NCBI RefSeq assembly: GCF_000701345.1
Contig: NZ_JNIJ01000032.1
Coordinates: 1-64,000 of the forward strand
Length of the DNA stretch: 64,000 bases
Source of the DNA: Bradyrhizobium sp. URHD0069
GTDB taxonomy: Bacteria > Pseudomonadota > Alphaproteobacteria > Rhizobiales > Xanthobacteraceae
Direction of reading: 5' to 3'
Shown in pieces: positions 7,410 to 15,950 of this stretch. The notes below the pieces were generated by a model, which made no database searches, was not told the origin of the DNA, and saw only the letters and a program-made list of their open reading frames with translations. Position 1 is the stretch's first letter, and each line of letters starts with the position of its first letter. A program made the translations under genes and the position numbers.

Positions 7410-9527
7410 TTAGCGACTCTTCGGCACCACCAGCGCGTCGACGATGGTGACGCCTTGTCCTTCCGGATGCACCAGCACCGGATTGATCTCGATTTCCGAG
7501 ATGTGGTCTCGATAGGCCGTCGCCAGCACGGACACTTGCGCAATCAATTGCGACAGCGCCGGAATGTCCGCCTTCGCGGCGCCCCGAAAGCCACCGAGCA
7601 GCGGCGCGGCCTTGAGCTCGGCCAGCATGGCGGAGGCCTCCGTCGCACTCACCGGCGCGGGCCGATAGATCACGTCTTTGAACAATTCGGTGGTGATGCC
7701 GCCGAGCCCGACCATGATCATCGGACCGAAAGTTGCATCCTGCATAGTGCCGATGATGATCTCGACGCCCTTTTTCGCCATCGGACTGACGAGGACGCCC
7801 TGAATGGCGGCATCGGGCCGATGCCGGCGCGCGCTCTCCAGCAGGGCGCCGTACGCCAGGAACACCTCGCCCTTGGTTGCAATGTTGACGCGCACGCCAC
7901 CGACTTCGCTCTTGTGCGGGATATCGCGTGACTGGATTTTCATCGCAATCGGAAAGCCTGTGCGGGCGATCGCATCGTCCAGCGCGCTTTTTACCGTCAC
8001 CAGCACCTCGTCGGCCAATGCAATGCCGGCCTCGCGCAGCAGCGCCTTGCTGTCGGCTTCGGAAAGCCTCGCGGATTTCAGATGCGCGGAGACATCGCAC
8101 GGCGGGGCCGCCGACATCCCGGCCGGCGGCGCAAGCTTGAAGCTGGCGCGCTGAACCATCTGGCGCATGGCCACGCCGACATGGGTCAACCCCGACAGCA
8201 CCACGGCGCCCGACGCCGCAAGCTCCTTGCGGGCGAAATCAGATGGCAGCGTGTAGGAGTAAAACACGACCGGCTTGTGCTGCGCGTCGATCACCGGTTT
8301 CAGTTCCGCCTGCTTGAACGGCATCCGCGTGTCGCTCGACAGCGACAGCACCACCAGAATGGCGTCGACGTCGTCCGAGACGGAGAGCAGGTCGATGCTC
8401 TTCTGCAACCCGCCGGAGTGCACGCCTTGCGCGGTGACATCGATCGGGTTGCGCGCCGTGCCATAGGACGGCAGCAGGGCGCGGATTTCCGCCTGGATCG
8501 TTTCAGACAATTCCGGCACCTGCAGACCCTGCATCGAGACGGTATCCGCGCCCCAGATGCCCGCGCCGCCCGACACTGTGAGCACGGCAACGCGATCCCC
8601 TTTGGGCATCGGGCTAGTCGTCAGGACAGCGGCGATGGTGACGGCCTCATCGAGATCGTTGGAGACAATAAAGCCGTATTTGGCGAACACCGCGTCATAG
8701 GCCGCAGACCAACCGGCCATGCTGGCGGTGTGCGAGGCCGCCGCGCGCTCGCCAGCGCCGGAGCGACCCACCTTGGTGACGATGACGGGCTTTCCGGTTT
8801 CCGCGGCGCGGCGGGCGGCGGCGAGAAATTTATCGACGTCGCGAATGCCCTCGATGAACAGCAGGATCACGTCGGTCGAGGAATCCTGCACCATGTAATC
8901 GAGGAACTCACCGGCGCCGAGATCGGATTCGTTGCCGGCGCTGACGACATAACTGAGCGCGATGCCGAGCGCTTTGGCGCGGTGATAGATCGCAAAGCCG
9001 ATGCCGCCGCTTTGCGCGACAATGCCGATCCGCCGCCTGGTCGCGATCAGCCGCGGCGCCTCCGGCTTGATCTCCACGGTGGGGCTGAAGGTGGCGGCGA
9101 CGCGCTGGACTTCGCTGTAAAATCCTTCCGCATTGGGCCCGGAAATCCGCATGCCGGTTTTCTTGGCCAGCGCCGCGATAGTGTCCTGCATCGCGGCGCT
9201 GTCGCCGCCCTCTTCGGCAAATCCCGACGAGATGATCACCGCGTTCTTGACGCCCGCCGCGGCGCATTGCTCGAGCGCGCCGAGCACCGTGCGCGCCGGA
9301 ATGCAGACGATGGCGAGATCAATCGGCTGTCCGACATCGGCAATCGAGGGATAGCATTTCAGCCCGTCGATATCGCCGTAATTGGGATTGATCGGATAAA
9401 TCCTGCCCGGAAATTCGTTCCTGCGCAGCATCGACAGCAGCCGGCCCGGGATCTTCTCCAGATCGCGCGATGCGCCGATCAGCGCAATGCTTTCGGGCGA
9501 AAAGAAACTGTCGAGCGGATGCGGCAT
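7410..9527 (-). CDS. Acetate--CoA ligase family protein (ADP-forming acyl-CoA synthetase)
   Basis: 705 residues with the fused alpha-beta layout of NDP-forming acyl-CoA ligases. A CoA-binding Rossmann domain covers 1-130 (SIALIGASRDLEKIPGRLL), succinyl-CoA-ligase-like domains 160-460 follow with His266 in SHTASMAG at the position of the family's conserved SHTG histidine, and an ATP-grasp domain fills about 480-705 (FPIAMKIQSRDIPHKSEVGG, then GMxx-like EIIIGTMQDATFGPMIM). It would activate a carboxylic acid to its CoA ester with ATP to ADP. The usual GPNCxG motif reads SGPNAEGF here, lacking the Cys. Context suggests it feeds the neighbouring dehydrogenases and hydratases. Confidence 0.9.
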   Translation of the reverse strand: MPHPLDSFFSPESIALIGASRDLEKIPGRLLSMLRRNEFPGRIYPINPNYGDIDGLKCYPSIADVGQPIDLAIVCIPARTVLGALEQCAAAGVKNAVIISSGFAEEGGDSAAMQDTIAALAKKTGMRISGPNAEGFYSEVQRVAATFSPTVEIKPEAPRLIATRRRIGIVAQSGGIGFAIYHRAKALGIALSYVVSAGNESDLGAGEFLDYMVQDSSTDVILLFIEGIRDVDKFLAAARRAAETGKPVIVTKVGRSGAGERAAASHTASMAGWSAAYDAVFAKYGFIVSNDLDEAVTIAAVLTTSPMPKGDRVAVLTVSGGAGIWGADTVSMQGLQVPELSETIQAEIRALLPSYGTARNPIDVTAQGVHSGGLQKSIDLLSVSDDVDAILVVLSLSSDTRMPFKQAELKPVIDAQHKPVVFYSYTLPSDFARKELAASGAVVLSGLTHVGVAMRQMVQRASFKLAPPAGMSAAPPCDVSAHLKSARLSEADSKALLREAGIALADEVLVTVKSALDDAIARTGFPIAMKIQSRDIPHKSEVGGVRVNIATKGEVFLAYGALLESARRHRPDAAIQGVLVSPMAKKGVEIIIGTMQDATFGPMIMVGLGGITTELFKDVIYRPAPVSATEASAMLAELKAAPLLGGFRGAAKADIPALSQLIAQVSVLATAYRDHISEIEINPVLVHPEGQGVTIVDALVVPKSR

Positions 9528-9567
9528 TTGGGACGTCCTTTTATTCTTGCTTTGGTCCTTGAGAGAT

Positions 9568-9703
9568 CGTCATTGCGAGCCACCGGGTCTCGCCTTCGGC
9601 GAGCCCGATGACAGGCTCCGCGAAGCAATCCATATCGCCGTGTAAAGGAAGGCCGCATAAAGGAACAATGGATTGCTTCGTCGCTTCGCTCCTCGCAATG
9701 ACG
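9568..9703. repeat. Dispersed inverted repeat with inner hairpin module
   Basis: The outer arms CGTCATTGCGAG and CTCGCAATGACG, with AAGCAATCCAT / ATGGATTGCTT inside, form a long imperfect palindrome. The left arm carries an inserted module CCGGGTCTCGCCTTCGGCGAGCCCGATGACAGGCT (given here in parts: arms CTCGCC and GGCGAG around a TTC loop). Related outer arms recur at 32387-32486 and 38325-38409. Confidence 0.75.
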
Positions 9704-9721
9704 ACAAAACGAGCGCGAAAG

Positions 9722-10486
9722 TCACGTGGCAAGGCGGAAGGTAACGCCGCCGAGATCAAACGAATCGCCCGACACCGCATAGCCTCTTGCCCGTGCGGAA
9801 TCGCGCACCGCCGGGATGTCGCCGACCCGAAACATCAGGCCGCTGATGATCTCGCTGGCGCCGCGGACAAAGCGGAAGTTGCAATTGGGCAGCGCCAGCT
9901 CGGGCTCACCGGTTTTGCTCTCCCTCAGGGCAATCCCGATGATCTTGCCCCAGTGTTCGGCAAGGGCCCGCGGCTGCGGACTTTGCATCTCCACGCCGAT
10001 CAAGGCTTGCGTCACGTCGCTGCGGATCGATTGCTGCCAGTCCGGTCCAGCCGGCGGATACGGACCGAGAACCTCGTCGCTGCCGTCTGTGTGGTTGAAT
10101 TCGATGAACGCGGCGCGGCAATCGCGCGGATGCAGCTGCACGCCATGATAGGGCGCGTGATCGATGACGTTCGCAACGCGCACGCCCATCTTCCTGGCAT
10201 GCTCGCCGCGTTCGTCGGGATCGTCGCAGCAGAAAATCGCCATATAGCCGCCGCGGCCGCCGGTCTTGTTGAGAGAGCGCCCCGCCGCGGTGCCGGGCTG
10301 CAGCGGCGCGACCACTTCCAAAAAGATGGTATCGACCGGCAGCAGCGCGTTCTCCAGGCCATATTTCGCGACATTGCCGTCGCGATAGCAGACGTTCAGC
10401 CCCATGATCCCGGCGATATCTCCGACAACAGGCTCGAGATGCGGCGCCACCAGGCAGATTTGCCGCAATCTCATATAGCTAGCCAT
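9722..10486 (-). CDS. VOC (glyoxalase-fold) family protein
   Basis: 254 residues, with two vicinal-oxygen-chelate modules: the first begins LRQICLVAPHLEPVV, the second near the middle with TQALIGVEMQSPQPRALAEHW. The sequence FLEVVAPLQPGTAAGR and a metal-ligand-like FIEFNHTDGSDEV are consistent with a VOC hydrolase or isomerase, but no specific reaction can be assigned. The ATG at 10484-10486 lies one base after the stop of the upstream hydratase gene, so the two are translationally coupled and probably act on the same intermediate. A second in-frame ATG four codons on is possible. Confidence 0.82.
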   Translation of the reverse strand: MASYMRLRQICLVAPHLEPVVGDIAGIMGLNVCYRDGNVAKYGLENALLPVDTIFLEVVAPLQPGTAAGRSLNKTGGRGGYMAIFCCDDPDERGEHARKMGVRVANVIDHAPYHGVQLHPRDCRAAFIEFNHTDGSDEVLGPYPPAGPDWQQSIRSDVTQALIGVEMQSPQPRALAEHWGKIIGIALRESKTGEPELALPNCNFRFVRGASEIISGLMFRVGDIPAVRDSARARGYAVSGDSFDLGGVTFRLAT

Positions 10487-10487
10487 C

Positions 10488-11276
10488 TCAATGGCCTGAG
10501 AACACGGGCTTGCGCTTTTCGACGAAGGCCTTTGCGGCTTCCTTGTGGTCGGCGGTCTCACCTGAACGCGAGTGATGGATCGCTTCGGCGTCGAAACAGG
10601 CCTCCAGCGACATATGCTCGGCGTTGTTGATGTTGCGCTTGATGTAGCCGAGCGTCACCGAGGGCCCTTGCGCCAGCGACATCGCAAGCTCGTGCGCGGC
10701 TGCTTCGACCTCGGCGTCGGGAACGACCCGCGTCACCATGCCAAGCGCGAAGGCTTCCTGCGCCGTTAGCACCGGCGAGGTCAGATAAAGCTCGCGTGCT
10801 TTGGCGCTGCCGAGCAAATGGGTCAGGAAATAGGTGCCGCCGTAATCGCCGGACAAACCGACCTTGGCAAACGCAGTGGTAATCTTGGCAGACGCGGAGG
10901 CGATGCGGAGATCGCAGGCCAGCGCGATCGAAAGGCCGGCGCCGGCGGCCGCGCCATCGACCTGCGCCACCACAGGCTTCGGCATCTCGTGAAGAATGCG
11001 CGAGACTTCCATGCCGCGGCGAAGGTTGGCCATCCTGGCTTCGAACGGCAACGGCGCCAGCCCCTCCGCCATCGATCTCACATCACCGCCGACGCAGAAC
11101 GTGCCGCCCGCGCCCTTGAGAAGGATGGCGCGGACCTCGTGGTCCTCAGCCGCGCGCCGCGCCGCCTCGACCAGACCCCGCGTCATGTCCGGATTGAGCG
11201 CATTGCGCCGATCGGGACGGTTCATGGTGATGGTGAGCAGTCCGCGATCGAGCTTTTGCAGGACCATATCGTTCAT
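10488..11276 (-). CDS. Enoyl-CoA hydratase/isomerase family protein (PaaG-like active site)
   Basis: 262 residues of crotonase fold. Oxyanion-hole blocks are GGTFCVGGDVRSMAEG and VDGAAAGAGLSIALACDLR. The active-site turn reads KVGLSGDYGGTYFL, with an Asp where PaaG-type isomerases and hydratases have GLVPDSGGT, rather than the PExxLGxxPGxG pattern of housekeeping hydratases. It is the first gene of a tight pair with the VOC protein downstream and follows the substrate-binding protein at 11419-12624 on the same strand. Confidence 0.88.
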   Translation of the reverse strand: MNDMVLQKLDRGLLTITMNRPDRRNALNPDMTRGLVEAARRAAEDHEVRAILLKGAGGTFCVGGDVRSMAEGLAPLPFEARMANLRRGMEVSRILHEMPKPVVAQVDGAAAGAGLSIALACDLRIASASAKITTAFAKVGLSGDYGGTYFLTHLLGSAKARELYLTSPVLTAQEAFALGMVTRVVPDAEVEAAAHELAMSLAQGPSVTLGYIKRNINNAEHMSLEACFDAEAIHHSRSGETADHKEAAKAFVEKRKPVFSGH

Positions 11277-11340
11277 GGATTGTTGCCTTCGTTGTTATTC
11301 GTTTTTCGTTGCTGCGAGGAGCGAAGCAAGGAAGCAGTTG

Positions 11341-11384
11341 CGTCGTCATTCCGGGGCGATGCGAAGCATCGAACCCGGAATGAC
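11341..11384. repeat. Palindromic repeat (CGTCATTCCGGG type)
   Basis: CGTCGTCATTCCGGGGCGATGCGAAGCATCGAACCCGGAATGACGG is one imperfect hairpin: arms GTCATTCCGGG and CCCGGAATGAC enclose a second stem, GATGCGAAGCATC. A partial copy of another repeat (GCGAGGAGCGAAGCAAG) sits just before it. It is located in a gap between two same-strand genes and could act as a transcription attenuator for the hydratase downstream of the binding protein; that is inference. Confidence 0.7.
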
Positions 11385-11418
11385 GGTTTCCTTGACTGCG
11401 CGCTCTCGCACACTCACG

Positions 11419-12624
11419 TCATTTCTTCACCAGCGGACAGCGTGACAATTCGAGCGACTGGAACGCCTCGTTGCCGGGGACGGTCGCGAGCAGCTTGTAA
11501 TCGTCCCAGCGCCCCTTGGATTCCGACGGCTTCTTGACCTCGAACAGATACATATCGTGCACCATACGGCCGTCTTCGCGGATCCTGCCGTTCTTGGCGA
11601 AGAAGTCGTTGATCGGGGTCTCCTTCATGATCTTCATGACGGCCGCTGCGTCGGTGGTGCCTGCGGCTTTCACGGCTTTCAAATAATGCGTGACCGACGA
11701 ATAGACCCCCGCCTGTGCCGAGGTTGGCACCCGCTTGACACGCTCCATGAAGCGCTTGGAGAAAGCACGGGTGTCGTCATTGAGATCCCAATAGAACGCT
11801 TCGGCGAGCAGCAGCCCCTGCGCGGTTTCGAGGCCGACGCTGTCGATATCGGTGACGAATGCGAGCAGCGGCGAGAGCTTCTGGCCGCTTTTGGTCAAGC
11901 CGAACTCGGCTGCCTGCTTGATCGCATTGATGGTGTCGCCGCCGGCATTGGCGAGCCCGATCACTTTGGCCTTCGAGCTTTGCGCCTGCAGCAAATAGGA
12001 TGAAAAATCCGACGTGTTGAGCGGATGCCTGACGCTGCCCAGCACCTTGCCGCCGGACTTCACCACGACATTGGCGGTGTCCTTTTCCAGATCCTGTCCG
12101 AACGCGTAGTCGGCGGTAAGAAAGAACCAGGTGTCGAGGCCCTGCCTGACGGCTGCAAGACCGGTGACGTTGGCCTGTGCGAAAGTGTCGAACACATAAT
12201 GCACGGTGTAGGGACCGCAAGCTTCGTTGCTCAGCCGGATCGATCCGGGACCGTTGAACATCATGATCTTGTTGCGCGCTTTCGCGATTTCGCCCGCGGC
12301 CAGCGCGGTTGCGGACGCCGCCACGTCGAAGATCATCTCGACGCCCTGATTGTCGAGCATGTCGCGGGCGATGTTGGCGGCAAGGTCAGCCTTGTTGAGA
12401 TGATCGGCCGCGATGATCTCGACCTTGCGGCCCAGCACTTCGCCGCCGAAATCTTCGACCGCCATCTTCGCGGCGGTCTCGCTGCCCGGGCCGGTGATGT
12501 CGGCATAGAGACCGGACATGTCGAGGATGCCACCGAGCTTTAGCGGAGGCTTGCTTTGCGCAACGGCCGCGGAGGCTGCCAAAACCAGCACTGAAGCGAG
12601 AACACCGGACAGAACCCGTTTCAT
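11419..12624 (-). CDS. ABC transporter substrate-binding protein (branched-chain amino acid type)
   Basis: 401 residues. The signal peptide MKRVLSGVLASVLVLAASAAVAQ is followed by a periplasmic binding domain of the Peripla_BP_6 / LivJ type (LGGILDMSGLYADITGPGSE, then GGEVLGRKVEIIAADHLNKAD and a C-terminal MVHDMYLFEVKKPSESKG). No permease or ATPase genes are adjacent, so it would work with components elsewhere. In this bacterial group such receptors commonly bind aromatic or aliphatic acids. Its position at the head of the hydratase/VOC genes suggests the ligand is the acid degraded by the block at 3-12 kb. Confidence 0.9.
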   Translation of the reverse strand: MKRVLSGVLASVLVLAASAAVAQSKPPLKLGGILDMSGLYADITGPGSETAAKMAVEDFGGEVLGRKVEIIAADHLNKADLAANIARDMLDNQGVEMIFDVAASATALAAGEIAKARNKIMMFNGPGSIRLSNEACGPYTVHYVFDTFAQANVTGLAAVRQGLDTWFFLTADYAFGQDLEKDTANVVVKSGGKVLGSVRHPLNTSDFSSYLLQAQSSKAKVIGLANAGGDTINAIKQAAEFGLTKSGQKLSPLLAFVTDIDSVGLETAQGLLLAEAFYWDLNDDTRAFSKRFMERVKRVPTSAQAGVYSSVTHYLKAVKAAGTTDAAAVMKIMKETPINDFFAKNGRIREDGRMVHDMYLFEVKKPSESKGRWDDYKLLATVPGNEAFQSLELSRCPLVKK

Positions 12625-12731
12625 TAGAAACCTCCCTGCATGCCGCTGCTTTGCGCTTTATTTGCGTTGCCGCGATCATGCCGCAAGCGTCAGGCAGCGG
12701 CAAGCCGCGGCAGTTCTGCGGCGATTCTGCA

Positions 12732-13137
12732 TCACGCGCATTTTCCGCAAAGCGGAATGATCAATGCCTGGACACGGCCGCGCGCGTTCCGTCCATCCTC
12801 GGACAGCAGCGAGCAATATCCCGGCGCCCATTGATCCTCTCGCGGCGCGCCAACGATCTTCACGGCGAGCGAGCAGATGAAGCCGTGCAGTTCATCGACG
12901 TCGGCGCGCCCGCGCACGCCAAAGCGAAGGTGGTGCAGACCGACGCTATCTTACTCGAAGGCGCGACCCTGCATGCCTGGGTGCCCGCGCGCCGATCACG
13001 ACCGCCCTGCGTCCGCCGACGCAGCAATAAGTCGTGTCGGTGTCGATCACAGGTTTCATGCCGGAAACGGCAAAAGCTTGCGGTAGAACTCGCGGGAGGG
13101 TTCCAAACTCGATGCGATCAGAAAAAATATGCGCAAG
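12732..13137 (-). pseudogene. Degraded VOC/glyoxalase-family gene
   Basis: Read on the minus strand from about 13137, one frame gives HIFLIASSLEPSREFYRKLL. After a single-base loss at the PF/GM junction, the next frame gives GMKPVIDTDTTYCCVGGR. A third frame, after another shift, gives GRAFE, then a TAA, then DSVGLHHLRFGVRGRADVDE and on to REDQWAPGYCSLLSEDGR. Put together, these fragments follow the order of an ordinary small glyoxalase (SREFYRKLLPF, HHLxFRxRSxxDVDxLH, GPWAPGYYSxLFEDPDG). At least two frameshifts and one nonsense codon make it a pseudogene. The rest of the 700-base gap (12625-12731 and 13138-13358) shows nothing recognisable. Confidence 0.8.
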
Positions 13138-13358
13138 CCGGGCGCAATGCCGGCAGCAAACTCCCGGCGGACAAATCGTATGCCTTCCGTCCGCCGCATT
13201 CAGCAAAAAACATGGAAGAATCTCGAAATTGGTGTTGCGCCGGAGACACGCCGCGTGAACAAATTTGTCGGCCCGATCGCGCCCTTGTTGCAGGTGCGAG
13301 CATGCGAGGGCTACGGTCCCGCCAACGCTGCGGGCCGGAGTGCCCTTGAGGAGGACCA

Positions 13359-14114
13359 ATGAAGCCATCTGGCGGCTACAGGGAATTTGTCGGCGGGCTT
13401 TCCTTCCTGGGTCGGCCGTCGCGGCGTCGGCTGCAAGCGGCGGCTGTAGCGCTCCTGCTCCTGGTGCCTTCGATCGCTGCCGGTACGGCGAATGCGGCTC
13501 CCGCGTCGCGCCCATCGGAGGCCCACGTTTATCTTCTCCGCGGCGTGCTCAACATTTTTTCGTTAGGCCTGGATCAAATCGCGGCGAAGCTTGAACAGCA
13601 AGGCATTCCTGTCACTGTCGCCAACTTCGTCTCCTGGTCATCGCTGGCAGACCAGGCCGCGGCGGAATACAGGAGCGGGCGGGTGCGGACCATCATTCTG
13701 GTCGGGCATTCCTCCGGTGCGACGGCGCTGCCCGACATGGTCGCTCGCCTGGACCAGCTCGGCGCCCCCGTTACCTTGGCGATAGGCCTGGATTCGGTCT
13801 TTCGCACCAGCCTGCACGGCCGGGTTGGGCGCTATATAAACTTCTATATCGCCAATGGCGCCGGCACTCCGGTCGAGAAGACCAAGCAACTGCAGGGCAC
13901 GCTGGAGAATGTCAACGTGCAGACAGTGCCTGGTGTCGGGCACATCTCGATCGACAAGAACGAGATCATCCAGCAGAAGGTGATCAGCGCCATCACCGCG
14001 GCAGCCTTTAGCCGCCCGAAAGCGGCTCCCGGGGCGCCGAAGCAGCAGCCGGCAGCAAGGGCGGCCAGGCAGCGTTCTAGCGGGACGAGCGCTGCCGCGG
14101 CCGTACGCAACTGA
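13359..14114 (+). CDS. Secreted alpha/beta-hydrolase-like protein (first of tandem pair)
   Basis: 251 residues behind GAGGAGG. An N-terminal signal (LQAAAVALLLLVPSIAAGTANAA) is followed by an alpha/beta-hydrolase core: strand AHVYLLRGVLNIFSLGLDQI, nucleophile elbow GHSSGA, an Asp in GLDSVF and a His in GVGHISIDKNE, which could form a Ser-Asp-His triad. The C-terminal 35 residues are Ala/Pro/Arg-rich and probably disordered. It is clearly paralogous to the next gene (same order LLRG, GHSxG, DxxF/H, HIxIDK), 149 bases downstream. Substrate unknown; lipase- or thioesterase-type activity is possible. Confidence 0.78.
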   Translation: MKPSGGYREFVGGLSFLGRPSRRRLQAAAVALLLLVPSIAAGTANAAPASRPSEAHVYLLRGVLNIFSLGLDQIAAKLEQQGIPVTVANFVSWSSLADQAAAEYRSGRVRTIILVGHSSGATALPDMVARLDQLGAPVTLAIGLDSVFRTSLHGRVGRYINFYIANGAGTPVEKTKQLQGTLENVNVQTVPGVGHISIDKNEIIQQKVISAITAAAFSRPKAAPGAPKQQPAARAARQRSSGTSAAAAVRN

Positions 14115-14263
14115 TTCTCCTGCCGAGTGGCCCGGCCGGCGCCGGCGCGCCGCAAATTCCACCAATTCCTCCGCAATAAGGCGTCCTGGCGCAGTGATGT
14201 GCATTCGCGCGCTGGCGTCGTGGCCTGGCGTGCCTGTGCGTCGAAGGTGCAAGCGGAAAGCGC

Positions 14264-15205
14264 ATGATCAATCCGATTCAGGCTGCAACCGTTGTGATCG
14301 GCGCGATGCTTTCCGCCTGCATCTTTTCGGCCGGCTTCGATCACGCGCTGGCGGCCCCGAACACCACGTCGAGGGAGGCCGCCGCTGCAACGGCCGCGCC
14401 TGTCGGAACGGTGGAGGCGACGCAGCCGCGGGGGCGCGTCTATCTGTTCCGTGGCGCGCTCGGTCCGATCTTTTCACGCGGGATGGACCGTCTGACCAAA
14501 CGTCTCGAACAGGCCGGTATCAGGGCCGATGTCTACGAATTCACGATTTGTAGGCTTATTGCCGCGCAGGCTATTCGCGATTACCGCGACGACCCGGCTC
14601 CGATCATCCTGATCGGCCACTCGATGGGCGGGCTTTGTGCCCTGAAGTTCGCGGAGGTGCTCCAGGACGAGAACATCCCGGTAAACCTGGTTGTCACCGT
14701 CGATCCGGCTCACGTCAGCCCCAACGTGCCGCTCAACGTCGAGCGTTTTATCAACATTTTCCTGTCGAACAGCGTGTTGGGTGGCGGCGACGTGGTGGCG
14801 AAACAAGGTTATCAGGGCCACTACGCAAGCTTCGATCTTTCGGCGCACGAGGAAGTCACCCACATCAATATCGACAAGATGGATTCCATCCACGAACAAT
14901 TGGTCACCGCGATTACGCAGATCGCGACGACACCCGCGAAGGCCGAAGGCGAGGCGGTACCGCTTCGCTATGTCGTTCCCCCCGACGCTCCGGTCGAGCT
15001 GTGGGACAGTGGCAAGCCGCTGTTCGCCCGTTCGGGCGATACGTTGCAAACGCTCGCGACGCTTAACCGCGTGCCGCTGTGGGCGCTCACCCAGATCAAT
15101 CGTCTGTCGGACAGTGCACCGCTGACGGTTGGCCAACGCGTCATCGTTCCGCGCCGCCTCGAGCCGTTGCTCACGAGTTCCGCGCAGTCGCCGTCGAAGC
15201 GGTAA
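14264..15205 (+). CDS. Secreted alpha/beta-hydrolase-like protein with C-terminal LysM domain
   Basis: 313 residues. An N-terminal hydrophobic signal contains a possible lipobox (LSAC, with Cys at about 19). The hydrolase core starts at GRVYLFRGALGPIFSRGMD, with elbow GHSMGG, VTVDPAH and HINIDKMDSI giving possible triad residues. Residues 250-300 form a LysM peptidoglycan-binding module (LFARSGDTLQTLATLNRVPL, then LTVGQRVIVP). The LysM is absent from the preceding paralogue. The product probably sits at or binds the cell wall. Either the pair arose by duplication and gained or lost the LysM, or the two act as free and wall-bound forms; no function is established. Confidence 0.8.
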   Translation: MINPIQAATVVIGAMLSACIFSAGFDHALAAPNTTSREAAAATAAPVGTVEATQPRGRVYLFRGALGPIFSRGMDRLTKRLEQAGIRADVYEFTICRLIAAQAIRDYRDDPAPIILIGHSMGGLCALKFAEVLQDENIPVNLVVTVDPAHVSPNVPLNVERFINIFLSNSVLGGGDVVAKQGYQGHYASFDLSAHEEVTHINIDKMDSIHEQLVTAITQIATTPAKAEGEAVPLRYVVPPDAPVELWDSGKPLFARSGDTLQTLATLNRVPLWALTQINRLSDSAPLTVGQRVIVPRRLEPLLTSSAQSPSKR

Positions 15206-15273
15206 GGCGCAGGCGGCCCTACGGCGCTAGAGGGATGGGCGCTAGAGGGATGGCGGACTAAAGAGGGACTAAT

Positions 15274-15900
15274 CTAGCGCGGTGGCAGGAACGGCACGAG
15301 CATCGGGACGCGGCGGCAATAGGTCCCGTATGCGTCCGCGCCGAGTTCGTCGGTGAGGAAACCTTCCTCCATGCGCGCCTTCTGCCACATGCCGAGCGAG
15401 ATCAGCACCGCACCCAGCATTGCGGTCACGGTTCCAACCGCAACACCCGTTGCCAGCATTCCCGCGATCAGTCCTGTATAGATCGGGTGGCGTACAAGTC
15501 CGTATGGGCCGGTATCAATAACCCGATGGTCTTCCTTGCGCGTGATCGCGTTCGACCAAAAACGCCCGAGATGAATTCGCGCCCACCACGTGAACGAGAT
15601 CCCGGCCAAGGTCAGCGCAGCAAGCACGTAGATACCAGCGTTGCCAAACTGCCAGAGCGGCTTCTCGCCCAAGACCTGCGCCGTCCAGGGCGTAAATAGC
15701 ACCGCTCCCGCGAGAATAGGAATGCGGTAGGAACGCGAGTCCCAGGTCATCACGTGCTTTTGCGTTCGACCGGACCAGAACGACGCCACGACCCAGCTGA
15801 TAAGCCACGCAATCCAGATGATGGCCAACAATTGGGTGGGCCACGTGGCGGTCCATCCACTCCAGACGACAGCTAGCAAATGACCGGGATCGTGAAGCAT
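15274..15900 (-). CDS. Isoprenylcysteine carboxyl methyltransferase (ICMT) / PEMT-like membrane protein
   Basis: 208 residues with about five hydrophobic helices and the ICMT/phospholipid-methyltransferase signature TGPYGLVRHPIYTG (RHP at 137-139), followed by EEGFLTDELGADAYGTYCRR, the acidic-to-tyrosine pattern that binds AdoMet. Such bacterial membrane proteins methylate lipids, isoprenoid-linked groups or small hydrophobic compounds; the substrate is not predictable. It lies 50 bases downstream of the epimerase gene on the same strand and may belong to one unit with it and the Mpo1-like gene. Confidence 0.85.
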   Translation of the reverse strand: MLHDPGHLLAVVWSGWTATWPTQLLAIIWIAWLISWVVASFWSGRTQKHVMTWDSRSYRIPILAGAVLFTPWTAQVLGEKPLWQFGNAGIYVLAALTLAGISFTWWARIHLGRFWSNAITRKEDHRVIDTGPYGLVRHPIYTGLIAGMLATGVAVGTVTAMLGAVLISLGMWQKARMEEGFLTDELGADAYGTYCRRVPMLVPFLPPR

Positions 15901-15950
15901 TCGCGGACAGTATTACGCAATTAGATCGAACGCCAGAGCCGTGGCTCGTC

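Noticed and set aside
8082..9611. A 509-codon plus-strand frame opposite the acyl-CoA ligase
   Set aside because: Shadow of the ligase gene, extending into a repeat; no motifs.
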